A stretch of 64,000 nt of DNA from Paraburkholderia unamae. GTDB lineage: Bacteria > Pseudomonadota > Gammaproteobacteria > Burkholderiales > Burkholderiaceae. The DNA lies in assembly GCF_003268775.1 (NCBI RefSeq), contig NZ_QLSU01000034.1:41334-105333 (forward strand), written 5' to 3'. This document shows positions 25,053 to 33,346 of the stretch, piece after piece. The notes under the pieces were generated by a model. That model saw only the letters and a list, made by a program, of their open reading frames with translations, was not told the DNA's origin and did not search any database. Every line of letters begins with the position of its first letter. Position 1 is the first letter of the stretch. Both the position numbers and the translations under genes were made by a program.

Positions 25053-26036
25053 ATGTCAGTCAACACGCAGTTGAACAGGGAGCAGTTGCTCACGGCGTAT
25101 CGCTCGATGCGCACGATCCGTGAATTCGAGGAACGCTTGCACGTCGAGTTCGCGACCGGCGATATCCCGGGGTTCGTGCACCTGTACGCGGGTGAGGAGG
25201 CGTCGGCAGTCGGCACGATGAGCCATCTGAACGATTCGGACTACGTTGCAACCACGCACCGTGGCCACGGCCATTGCATCGCGAAGGGCGTGGATGTGCA
25301 CGAGATGATGGCCGAGATCTACGGCCGGGCCACGGGCTCGTGCCGCGGCAAGGGCGGCTCGATGCATATCGCCGATCTTTCGAAGGGCATGCTCGGTGCG
25401 AACGGCATCGTGGGCGCGGGCGGCCCGCTCACCTGCGGCGCGGCGCTTGCCGCCAGGCAGAAGAAGACGGGCGGCGTGGGCGTGTGCTTTTTCGGCGACG
25501 GCGCGTCGAATCAGGGCGTCATCTTCGAGTCGATGAATCTGGCTTCGGTGTGGCGCCTGCCGGTGATCTTCGTCGCGGAGAACAACGGCTATGCCGAGGC
25601 GACGTCGTCCACGTGGTCGGTTGCGGCCGACAACATCGCGGACCGCGCGAACGGCTTCGGCATGCCGGGCGTGATCGTCGACGGCTTCGACTTCTTCGCC
25701 GTGTACGAGGCCTTGGGTGAAGCCATTGCGCGCGCGCGCAACGGCGGTGGCCCGACGCTCGTGGAAATGAAACTCTCGCGCTATTTCGGCCACTTCGAGG
25801 GCGATGCGCAGACGTATCGCGCGCCCGGCGAAGTGCAGAAGCTGCGCGAGGAAAAGGATTGCCTCAAGCGCTTCGAGGAGCGCGTGGTGCGCGCCGAACT
25901 GGCGAGCGCCGACGATCTGCGCAAGGTGGACGCCGAAGTGAAGCAACTGATCGACGACGCGGTGATGCAGGCCAAGGCCGCACCGCTGCCGCCGGCCGAG
26001 GCGCTGCTCACCGACGTGTACGTGTCGTATCCCTGA
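25053..26036 (+). CDS. acoA: Acetoin dehydrogenase E1 alpha subunit
   Basis: The thiamine diphosphate-binding alpha subunit of the acetoin dehydrogenase complex, which cleaves acetoin to acetaldehyde and acetyl-CoA. It is 327 aa. The TPP motif starts at G148-D149-G150 (FFGDGASNQG) and closes with ENN about 27 residues later. TTHRGHGHCIAKGVD and GRATGSCRGKGGSMHIAD are typical of E1 alpha proteins. The start at 25053 is set by AAGGAGA (25041-25047); an upstream in-frame ATG at 24996 lacks one. It lies 63 bases after the SDR gene. Confidence 0.92.
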   Translation: MSVNTQLNREQLLTAYRSMRTIREFEERLHVEFATGDIPGFVHLYAGEEASAVGTMSHLNDSDYVATTHRGHGHCIAKGVDVHEMMAEIYGRATGSCRGKGGSMHIADLSKGMLGANGIVGAGGPLTCGAALAARQKKTGGVGVCFFGDGASNQGVIFESMNLASVWRLPVIFVAENNGYAEATSSTWSVAADNIADRANGFGMPGVIVDGFDFFAVYEALGEAIARARNGGGPTLVEMKLSRYFGHFEGDAQTYRAPGEVQKLREEKDCLKRFEERVVRAELASADDLRKVDAEVKQLIDDAVMQAKAAPLPPAEALLTDVYVSYP

Positions 26037-26082
26037 GCGCGACGCACTCAGGTCATCAGGATTCCAGATCAAGGAGACGAAA

Positions 26083-27087
26083 ATGGCACGGAAAATCACC
26101 TATTCACAGGCCATCAACGAAGCGCTGGCGCAGGAGATGGGGCGCGACGCGAGCGTGATCGTCATGGGCGAGGACAACGCGGGCGGCGCGGGCGCGCCCG
26201 GCGAGCAGGACGCATGGGGCGGCGTGCTCGGCGTGACGAAGGGTTTGTACGGCAAGTTTCCGGGGCGCGTGCTCGATACGCCGCTCTCGGAAGGCGGCTT
26301 CATCGGTACCGCCGTGGGCGCGGCGGCCTGCGGTCTGCGGCCGGTGGCGGAACTGATGTTCATCGACTTCATGGGCGTGTGCTTCGACCAGATCTTCAAC
26401 CAGGCCGCGAAGTTCCGCTATATGTTCGGCGGCAAGGCGGTCACGCCGGTCGTGATCCGCACGATGTATGGCGCGGGCCTGCGCGCGGCGGCGCAGCACT
26501 CGCAGATGCTCACTTCGCTTTTCACGCATATTCCGGGGCTCAAGGTCGTGTGCCCGGCCACGCCTTACGACGCCAAAGGCCTCATGATCGAGGCGATTCG
26601 CGACAACGACCCCGTGATCTTCTGCGAGCACAAGTTGCTCTACACCATGGAGGGCGATGTTCCGGAGGAATCCTATTCGATTCCGTTCGGCGAAGCCAAC
26701 ATCGTGCGCGACGGCGACGATGTCACGATCGTCACCTACGGGCGCATGGTCCATTACGCGCTCGACGCCGCCCAGAAGCTGGCGAAAGACGGCATCGAAG
26801 CCGATGTGATCGACCTGCGCACGACCTCGCCGCTCGACGAGGAGACGATCCTCGAAAGCGCGCGCCGCACGGGCCGCGTCGTTGTCGTGGACGAGGCGAA
26901 TCCGCGCTGCTCGATGGCGACGGACATCGCGGCGCTGGTTGGCCAGAAAGCGTTCAAAAGCCTGAAGGCGCCCGTGGGCATGGTCACCGCGCCGCACACG
27001 CCGGTGCCGTTCGCGGCCTCGCTCGAAGACCTCTACATCCCCTCGGCGGACCAGATCGCCGAAGCGGTGCGTGCAGCAAGGAGCTGA
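26083..27087 (+). CDS. acoB: Acetoin dehydrogenase E1 beta subunit
   Basis: The beta subunit of the acetoin dehydrogenase E1 component, 334 aa, a transketolase-like pyrimidine-binding plus C-terminal domain protein. Signatures include ITYSQAINEALAQEM, VMGEDNAGGAGAPGEQDAWG, DTPLSEGGFIGTAVGAA and the C-terminal DLRTTSPLDEETILES followed by VDEANPRCS. It has an AAGGAGA Shine-Dalgarno and lies 46 bases behind acoA. It is partner of AcoA in an alpha2beta2 E1. Confidence 0.93.
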   Translation: MARKITYSQAINEALAQEMGRDASVIVMGEDNAGGAGAPGEQDAWGGVLGVTKGLYGKFPGRVLDTPLSEGGFIGTAVGAAACGLRPVAELMFIDFMGVCFDQIFNQAAKFRYMFGGKAVTPVVIRTMYGAGLRAAAQHSQMLTSLFTHIPGLKVVCPATPYDAKGLMIEAIRDNDPVIFCEHKLLYTMEGDVPEESYSIPFGEANIVRDGDDVTIVTYGRMVHYALDAAQKLAKDGIEADVIDLRTTSPLDEETILESARRTGRVVVVDEANPRCSMATDIAALVGQKAFKSLKAPVGMVTAPHTPVPFAASLEDLYIPSADQIAEAVRAARS

Positions 27088-27091
27088 AGTC

Positions 27092-28213
27092 ATGCCGATT
27101 CACATGATCACGATGCCCAAGTGGGGCTTGTCGATGGAGCAGGGCCAGGTGAACGGCTGGCTCAAGTCGCTCGGCGAGCAGGTCACGAAGGGCGACGAGT
27201 TGCTCGACGTCGAGTCGGACAAGATCGCGTCGCGCGTGGAGTGCGCGTTCGAGGGCGTGCTGCGGCGGCAGATCGCGCAGGAGGGCGACACGCTGCCCGT
27301 GGGCGCGCTGCTGGGCGTGGTAGCCGACGCCGAGGCAGTCGATGCGGACATCGACGCCGTCGTGGCCGAATTTCAGCGCGATTTCGTGCCCGCCCAGGCG
27401 GGTGACGCCGACGCGGGTCCGCAGCCCGAGAAGTCGCAGATCGGCGGGCGCACGATGCGCTATCTGAAGCTCGGAGAAGGCGAGGGTGTGCCGGTGGTGC
27501 TGATCCACGGCTTTGGCGGCGACCTCAACAACTGGCTTTTCAACCATGCCGATCTGGCGGCGGAGCGCACGGTCTGGGCGCTCGATCTGCCGGGTCACGG
27601 CGAATCGGGCAAGGCCGTGGAAAGCGGCAGCCTCGACGAGCTTGCGCAAAGCGTGATCGCGTTTCTCGACGCGCAGAAAATTGCCACGGCGCATCTGGTC
27701 GGGCATTCGCTCGGCGGCGCGGTCGCGATGGCCGTGGCGGAACAGGCACCCGCACGTGTGGCCTCGCTCTCGCTGATTTCGAGCGCGGGCCTCGGCAGCC
27801 AGATTGACGGCGCGTATATCGAGGGCTTCGTATCGGCGGCCAATCGCAACGCGCTCAAGCCGCACGTGACGAAGCTGTTCGCCGATCCCGCGCTCGTCAC
27901 GCGTCAGCTTGTTGAGGACCTCGTGAAGTACAAGCGGCTCGAAGGCGTGCAGGCGGCGCTTGGCAAGATCGCGGAGCAGGCGTTCGAGGGCGGCGCGCAG
28001 CGGCGCGTGTTCCGCGAGCGCCTCGCGACGCTCGCGCCGCGCGCGCTCGTGGTCTGGGGCGAGGTCGACCAGATCATTCCGGCGCACCATGCGCAGGGCT
28101 TGCCTCCGCAGGTGCGAGTGGCGGTGATCGCGGGCAAGGGGCACATGGTGCAGATGGAGGCCGCGCAGGAGGTCAATCGCCTGCTTAAGGCCTTCTTCGA
28201 CGAGGGAGGCTGA
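27092..28213 (+). CDS. acoC: AcoC, lipoyl domain / alpha-beta hydrolase E2 of acetoin dehydrogenase
   Basis: The E2 component, 373 aa. An N-terminal biotinyl-lipoyl domain (about 1-80) carries the lipoylated K44 in VESDKIASR. After a short linker (about 90-115) an alpha/beta hydrolase domain follows instead of the usual CAT-like acyltransferase. Its oxyanion region is VVLIHGFGGDLNNW, the nucleophile elbow GHSLGG has S206, the acid is probably in VVWGEVDQIIP, and the histidine is in AGKGHMVQM. This fusion is established for AcoC. The start at 27092 follows AAGGAGC and lies 4 bases after acoB. Confidence 0.9.
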   Translation: MPIHMITMPKWGLSMEQGQVNGWLKSLGEQVTKGDELLDVESDKIASRVECAFEGVLRRQIAQEGDTLPVGALLGVVADAEAVDADIDAVVAEFQRDFVPAQAGDADAGPQPEKSQIGGRTMRYLKLGEGEGVPVVLIHGFGGDLNNWLFNHADLAAERTVWALDLPGHGESGKAVESGSLDELAQSVIAFLDAQKIATAHLVGHSLGGAVAMAVAEQAPARVASLSLISSAGLGSQIDGAYIEGFVSAANRNALKPHVTKLFADPALVTRQLVEDLVKYKRLEGVQAALGKIAEQAFEGGAQRRVFRERLATLAPRALVVWGEVDQIIPAHHAQGLPPQVRVAVIAGKGHMVQMEAAQEVNRLLKAFFDEGG

Positions 28214-28215
28214 GC

Positions 28216-28608
28216 ATGACGGCCGCCACTTCCGATACGCCTCACTCGTCGAGCACGGCGCTCGGGCAGCAAGGCCTGCGCGGCCGCTCATGAGCCGCCG
28301 ATGGCGCGCTCGTGACGAAGTCGGGGCTGATGGTGGGGCTGGGCGCAACCGACGAGGCGTTGCTCGCAACGATGCAGGGCCTGCGCGAGCACGGCGTGGA
28401 AGTGCTGACGATCGGCCAGTATCTCGCGCCGTCGCGCTTTCATCTGCCCGACAAACGCTACGTGCATCCCTACGAATTCGACGCGTTGCGAGCGGCGGGG
28501 TTTGGCGAGGTGGTCGCGGAGCCACTCGTGCGTTCGTCGTATCACGCGGCGCAAACGGTGGAGGCGGCGCGAAAGACGAAGCTCGGCGCGAGTCTTATTT
28601 GCAACTAA
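28216..28608 (+). pseudogene. lipA: Lipoyl synthase (lipA) remnant with internal deletion
   Basis: Directly after acoC an ATG at 28216 encodes about 25 residues ending in an in-frame TGA (28291-28293). In the same frame the sequence then resumes as VTKSGLMVGLGATDEALLATM, then IGQYLAPSRFHLPDKRYVHPYEFDAL and LVRSSYHA. These are unmistakable C-terminal lipoyl synthase motifs, but only about 100 of the ~320 residues survive. The radical-SAM CxxxCxxC core and the N-terminal cluster cysteines are missing. A short open frame from GTG 28312 remains. Lipoyl synthase genes do occur in aco operons, so this is most likely an operonic lipA lost by deletion. Confidence 0.8.
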
Positions 28609-28690
28609 CTGCCTAGCGTGTTAGCCACCATCGACAGCGCGGGGTGTGGTGCGCGAGAAGCCGGGCCATCAGGCGGTCAGGCTGCCTGCG

Positions 28691-30061
28691 CTAAGCGCGC
28701 ACCCGCAAATATCGCGTACTCACGCGCGAGAGATAGACCAGCAGTCCCGCACCGGCAATCGCAAGGCTGGCCAGATTGGCGATCCAGAAACCGCGTGCGC
28801 CCGTGGCCCAGGCGGGTACGGTGCCGCTCACGTCGAAGCCCAGCGCATAACCGCCGCCAAGACCCACGCCCCACAAGGCGACGGCATAGATGAGGGTTGG
28901 TACGACCGCGACCTTGTAGGCGCGCAGCGCGAAGGCCGAGGTGATCTGCAAGGCGTCGAATACGTGATAGAGCGTGACGATGGCCACGAGCGGCATGGCG
29001 GCGACCGCGACGGCGGGGTCGGGCGTATAGCCGCCGATGATGAGCGGCCGCAGCACGTGCACGATCACGCCGTAGCAGCAGGCGATCGCCACGGCCGTCG
29101 CCACGCCGTGACGGGCGAGCGTGCGCGCCTCGTCGTGGCGGCCGCCGCCCAGCGCCTGGGCGACGAGCGTCGAGGTCGCCACGCCGATCGAAAGCGGCGT
29201 CATGTAGAGCACCGCGCCGACGTTGCCGGCGATCTGGTGGCCGGCGAGCGTCGTCGTGCCCAGACGCGCGATGAAGATCGCCATGAACGTGTACGAGGTG
29301 ACCTCGATGAGGTACGAGAGCCCCATCGGAATGCCGAGCTTGAGCAGTTCGGCCTGGCGTTTCCACTCGGGCCAGCAGAAGTGCTTGAAGATTTCGAACG
29401 GCGCGAACACGTCCACGCGCGTGAGCGCGATGGCGGCGCATAGCGCGAGCGCCCAGTTGATCGACGTGCTCGCGAGCGAGCAGCCCGGCCCGCCCAGCGC
29501 GGGCACGCCCAGGCCGCCGAAAATGAGCCATGTGTTGAGCGGCACCTTGAGCACGAGCGCGCCGACCTGGAGAAACATGACGAGGCGCGGCCGTCCCACG
29601 GCGTTGGCGAGCGAACTGTAGATGCGAAAGGCGAGGGCGGCGGGCAAGCCGAACGACAGCAGCCGCAGATAGCCGACCGTGCGCTCGCGCAGCGCCTCGG
29701 GCGCGCGCGCGAGGTCGAGCAGCGGGCCGGGAAAGTAGAGGATCGCGAAGCCGGCCACCATCAGCACGAGTGCGAGCCAGAACGCCTGGCGCACTTCGAG
29801 GCCGATCTCGGTGTCCTTCTGTGCGCCGTAGAGCTGCGCCGCGACTGGCTGGAGCGCGCTGAGAATGCCGGTGAGGGCGATATAGACCGAAACGTAGATC
29901 GACGAGCCGAGGCCGAGCGCCGCGAGGTCGAGCGCCGAATAACGGCCGACCATCGCCGTGTCGATCACGCCGAACGCGATGATCGCGAGCTGGCCGACCA
30001 GCACCGGCCACGCGAGCGCCGCGATGCGCCGGACGTCGCCGACGAGGGTTGTCGTTGCCAC
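28691..30061 (-). CDS. MATE-family efflux transporter
   Basis: A 12-helix MOP-superfamily exporter of 456 aa, the usual NorM-type length. It couples Na+ or H+ influx to export of drugs or metabolites. Family segments are AWPVLVGQLAIIAFGVIDTAMVGRYS near the N-terminus and LGIPMGLSYLIEVTSYTF in the second half. The frame is open further upstream, but GTG 30061 begins just four bases after the stop of the upstream glycosyltransferase gene and gives a normal MATE N-terminus. The tight spacing suggests one transcript. Confidence 0.87.
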   Translation of the reverse strand: MATTTLVGDVRRIAALAWPVLVGQLAIIAFGVIDTAMVGRYSALDLAALGLGSSIYVSVYIALTGILSALQPVAAQLYGAQKDTEIGLEVRQAFWLALVLMVAGFAILYFPGPLLDLARAPEALRERTVGYLRLLSFGLPAALAFRIYSSLANAVGRPRLVMFLQVGALVLKVPLNTWLIFGGLGVPALGGPGCSLASTSINWALALCAAIALTRVDVFAPFEIFKHFCWPEWKRQAELLKLGIPMGLSYLIEVTSYTFMAIFIARLGTTTLAGHQIAGNVGAVLYMTPLSIGVATSTLVAQALGGGRHDEARTLARHGVATAVAIACCYGVIVHVLRPLIIGGYTPDPAVAVAAMPLVAIVTLYHVFDALQITSAFALRAYKVAVVPTLIYAVALWGVGLGGGYALGFDVSGTVPAWATGARGFWIANLASLAIAGAGLLVYLSRVSTRYLRVRA

Positions 30062-30065
30062 GGCC

Positions 30066-31823
30066 TCAGTCGGGGCGCTTGAGCCAGACGTGCGGCTTCC
30101 TGAGCGGCGTCTTCGGACGGTCGATGCGCACGTAGAGGCGGAAGCGTTCGTCGCGGTCGGCAACGCGGCGGCCTTCCCACACGAGCTTCCATTCGAAGTT
30201 CGACATCGCGCTCGGCTCGCCGTAGTCCTGGGTGTCCTGGCGCAGGATCACGTCACAGTCCTCGTCGAACGCGAAGTGCATCTTGCCGAAGTAGGCGAAG
30301 GTGGCGATCTGCGCGTCGCCGAGACGCACGGGCGAGATGCATTGATAGTCGGCGGGCAGGTGCGCGGCGATCTGCTGCGCGACATCCTTGTAGGTCCGGC
30401 TGTAGTTCACGACCGGCAGCCAGAGCGTCATGAGCAGCACCCACATGAGCGTGGTGCCGCCGCTCGAGAGCACGACGCTGCGCCACAGCACCTTCGGATG
30501 GCGCGCGATGCGCCACTGCGCAAGCACGATCCAGCAAACGGTCACGGCCACCGCGCAGACGAACGAGAGAATCTTGAACTGCGGCACGAAGCCGGGCGCG
30601 AGGCGAGCGAGATTGCGCGCGAGCGGCGCGGGAAAGCCCGTCATGCCCGCGAGCCACACGAGCCACACGAAGGTGCCGAGGATCGTGAAGCTCAGCACGG
30701 CGAACCAGTCGATCGCATTGATCGCGCCGCGCTTGAGCGTGGGCAGCGCGAAGGTCGCGAGCACCGAAAGCGCGGGCAGCACGAGCATGAAGAGGCGGTT
30801 TGTTTCGTGGCTCTGCACGATCACGAGGATGAGCAGCGGCACGATCACCGAAAGCGGAATCGCGATGTGCGGTTTGCGGCGCAGTCCCGCCCAGCTCACG
30901 AAAGCCCAGATCGCCAGCGGCCACGCAGGCCACGTGAAGAGCGGCAGGTTCTTCGCGGCATAGCGCAGCACGCCGCCCGGGGGCCCTGCGAAGGCGTTGA
31001 CGTTGGTGCGCGCCCACTGGTTGAGGAACCAGACGGCGTCGTCGGGGTAGAGGTGCAGCGCGAGGAGCGGCCACGAAAGCGCGACTACGAGCGCCACGGG
31101 CAGGCCCGCCACGAGAAGCCAGCGCGAGCGCGTCTCGGGCGCGATCGCGAGCATGGCGAGCGTGCCGATGAGGAGCGCGCCCACCAGCACCGGGCCGCTC
31201 GCGAGCATCACGATGCCGAGCGCGAGGCCCCACCAGAGCGCGCCCTGGACCGGCTTGTCGATGGCGCGCACGACGCCGTACAGGAGTATCGCGATGCCGA
31301 CGAACTGCATGAGCTGCGGCGTGGTTTCGTGGCCGCGCTCGGCGAGGCCGAAGCACGCGAGCAGAATGAGCAGGGCGCCGTCGGCGAGCGTGCGGCCGTA
31401 GTCGCGCGGTTCAGGCTCGCCGCCGAACGCGTACTTGAACGGCTGCACCTCGGGGCGGCGGCCGAGCAGGTAGGCGCTGTACCAGACGAACGCACAGGCA
31501 AGGCAGAACAGCACACCGGTGGCGATGCGCGAGGCGTTGCTCGCGTCGACCCAGGGCGCGAACAGGCGGATGCACGCGGCGCCCAGCCAGTAGCCGAGCG
31601 GACCGTTCTCGGTCACGTACTTGCCGACGAGATTGGGCAGCAGCCAGTCGTGCGAGGTGCCGCCCGCCATCGTCCACATCACGCCGAAGCCCGCCGCATC
31701 CTCGTTCTTCCACGGGTCGCGGCCAAAGAGGCCAAACGACGCGAAGACGATACAGATGGTCAGCAGCAGCCAGCGCGGCAAGGCGCTGGTGGCGGAGGCG
31801 GTCAGTCGAATGGCTGGCTTCAT
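30066..31823 (-). CDS. GT-C family membrane glycosyltransferase (PMT/ArnT-like)
   Basis: A polytopic protein of 585 aa with about 11-13 hydrophobic helices. The N-terminal segment is typical of PMT/ArnT-type GT-C enzymes, with the first periplasmic loop GRDPWKNEDAAGFGVMWTMAGGTSHDWLLPNLVGKYVTENGPLGYWLGAA carrying an acidic ED pair and a G-P-L-G-Y-W motif similar to KPPL in ArnT. These enzymes use polyprenyl-phosphate sugars. The acceptor is unknown. The C-terminal soluble region (about 490-585) probably faces the periplasm. The start ATG 31823 precedes the first helix. Confidence 0.78.
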   Translation of the reverse strand: MKPAIRLTASATSALPRWLLLTICIVFASFGLFGRDPWKNEDAAGFGVMWTMAGGTSHDWLLPNLVGKYVTENGPLGYWLGAACIRLFAPWVDASNASRIATGVLFCLACAFVWYSAYLLGRRPEVQPFKYAFGGEPEPRDYGRTLADGALLILLACFGLAERGHETTPQLMQFVGIAILLYGVVRAIDKPVQGALWWGLALGIVMLASGPVLVGALLIGTLAMLAIAPETRSRWLLVAGLPVALVVALSWPLLALHLYPDDAVWFLNQWARTNVNAFAGPPGGVLRYAAKNLPLFTWPAWPLAIWAFVSWAGLRRKPHIAIPLSVIVPLLILVIVQSHETNRLFMLVLPALSVLATFALPTLKRGAINAIDWFAVLSFTILGTFVWLVWLAGMTGFPAPLARNLARLAPGFVPQFKILSFVCAVAVTVCWIVLAQWRIARHPKVLWRSVVLSSGGTTLMWVLLMTLWLPVVNYSRTYKDVAQQIAAHLPADYQCISPVRLGDAQIATFAYFGKMHFAFDEDCDVILRQDTQDYGEPSAMSNFEWKLVWEGRRVADRDERFRLYVRIDRPKTPLRKPHVWLKRPD

Positions 31824-31976
31824 GCAGTACGAGGGGAGACGGATAAGTCCTGCGGAGTGACGCCGCGGCGCAATCCGGCATTCTAGCCGGGCCGGCGCGC
31901 GCGCGTCACGGCGCCCGCCTCGGGCAAAGCGGCGCGGCTGCCGGAAAGCGGGTCGCAACGGGGTCGCGCGGACAAC

Positions 31977-32002
31977 AAAAAAGGGCAGCGTACGCTGCCC
32001 TT
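31977..32002 (-). terminator. Intrinsic terminator of rpmE2
   Basis: A perfect palindrome from 31981 to 32002 (AAGGGCAGCG and its complement) is followed on the minus strand by a T run (complement of the A residues 31977-31982). It lies 50 bases after the rpmE2 stop. Confidence 0.8.
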
Positions 32003-32051
32003 CTCGTGTACTTCTGTACGGGACCGGCCAGAAGCCGGTGCGGCGAAGCGA

Positions 32052-32315
32052 TTACTTCGCTGCCTTGCCCGAGGCGCGTGCGCCGAACTTCTTGTTGAAC
32101 TTCTCGACACGGCCGGCCGTGTCCATGATCTTTTGCGTGCCCGTGTAGAACGGATGCGATTCCGACGACACTTCGATCTTGGCGAGCGGGTAGGTCTTGC
32201 CGTTGAACTCGGCGGTTTCGCGCGTCTGGATGGTCGAGCGGGTCACGAACTTGAAGTCGTTCGAAACGTCGATGAACAGGACTTCGCGGTAATTCGGGTG
32301 AATGCCTTCTTTCAT
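32052..32315 (-). CDS. rpmE2: 50S ribosomal protein L31 type B
   Basis: An 87-aa ribosomal protein. MKEGIHPNYREVLFIDVSN, SHPFYTGTQKIMDTAGRVEKFNKKF is the L31 pattern. The zinc-binding cysteines of type A are absent, which defines the zinc-independent type B (YkgM-like). It is transcribed alone between a candidate promoter and a terminator. Confidence 0.95.
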   Translation of the reverse strand: MKEGIHPNYREVLFIDVSNDFKFVTRSTIQTRETAEFNGKTYPLAKIEVSSESHPFYTGTQKIMDTAGRVEKFNKKFGARASGKAAK

Positions 32316-32416
32316 GGTCTTTCCTTAAATCTGGCGGTAGCCAACCCACGTCTGTCTGCGGCACCATGCCGAAGAGCCGTTCGCGCGAGCCACTTGCCCA
32401 AGGTCGAAAAAACGCG

Positions 32417-32446
32417 ATTATGCCAGAGAATCAGCCGGTTGGCGAA
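32417..32446 (-). promoter_or_regulatory. Candidate promoter of rpmE2
   Basis: On the minus strand TTCGCC (32446-32441), 18 bases, then CATAAT (32422-32417) preceded by TGG. It lies about 100 bases before the rpmE2 ATG. Confidence 0.4.
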
Positions 32447-32472
32447 TATTTACGGCCCCGCGCGCCGTGTTT

Positions 32473-33309
32473 TCAGGCGGGCTGTCCTTCCAGCGCCCCC
32501 ACACGCGCGGGGTCCTGCCGGTAATAGCGCGCGAGCAGCCGGTAAAGCTCGGGATATTCGGCCTCGAACGCCTTCGGCTTGACGAACAGGGCCTCGCTGC
32601 ACACGGCGAAGAACTCCGACGGGTGGTCGGTTGCATAGGGATCGATTAGCGAGTCGCGCTCGAAGCGCGCCCAGCGGCGCTCCGGCACGGCGTCCACCTT
32701 GTCGCAGAACTGGTCGTAGGCGTTGTCGAACACGTCGGCCCAGGTTTGCGCGTCGAGCGGTGCGTGCCATTTGCGAAAAAGGGGCGGATGGCCGTCCGCC
32801 TCGCCGTTGAGCATGTCGATCTTGTGCGCGAATTCGTGGATCACGACGTTGTACGCGTCGCTGCCATCGGTCATCTGCGCGTCTTCCCACGAGAGGATCA
32901 CGGGGCCGCCTTCCCAGGCCTCGCCGCTCGCGTCGTGTTCCACCTCGTGCACCACGCCGTCTTCGTCCTCCACGGTCTTGCGGATCACGAATTCGCCGGG
33001 GTAGACGACCACGCCCACCCAGCCCTTGTAGAGGTCGAGCGAAAGATTGAGCACCGGCAACGAGGCCTGGGCGGCGATCGCCACGGTCATCGGGTCGGTC
33101 AATTCGAGGTCGTGGGCGGTCGAGAATTCCTTTTGCGCGATGAAAAGGCTCGTGAGTTCGCGCAGGCGCACGAGGTCGGCGGCGTCGAGGTGCGCGAGGA
33201 ACGGCAGGCCAGCGAGCGTGGCCTGCCACAGCGCGTCGTCGATCGCGTAGGTGCGCAGCGCCTTGTCGCGGCGGCGCGCGTCGAACCAGTGGGAGAGTTT
33301 CGAAAGCAT
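32473..33309 (-). CDS. MtfA-like zinc metallopeptidase
   Basis: A 278-aa protein of the MtfA/DUF980 (peptidase M90) family. The zinc site is H158-E159-x2-H162 (VVIHEFAHKID), and the third ligand is probably E232 in TDHPSEFFAVCSE. In E. coli MtfA interacts with the Mlc repressor and links to glucose PTS control; whether this applies here is unknown. It lies 37 bases behind the MFS gene on the same strand and may share its transcript. Confidence 0.87.
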   Translation of the reverse strand: MLSKLSHWFDARRRDKALRTYAIDDALWQATLAGLPFLAHLDAADLVRLRELTSLFIAQKEFSTAHDLELTDPMTVAIAAQASLPVLNLSLDLYKGWVGVVVYPGEFVIRKTVEDEDGVVHEVEHDASGEAWEGGPVILSWEDAQMTDGSDAYNVVIHEFAHKIDMLNGEADGHPPLFRKWHAPLDAQTWADVFDNAYDQFCDKVDAVPERRWARFERDSLIDPYATDHPSEFFAVCSEALFVKPKAFEAEYPELYRLLARYYRQDPARVGALEGQPA

Positions 33310-33346
33310 CGCGTCGGGGGCCTGCTGGTGCGTTTTCGGATGTCGT

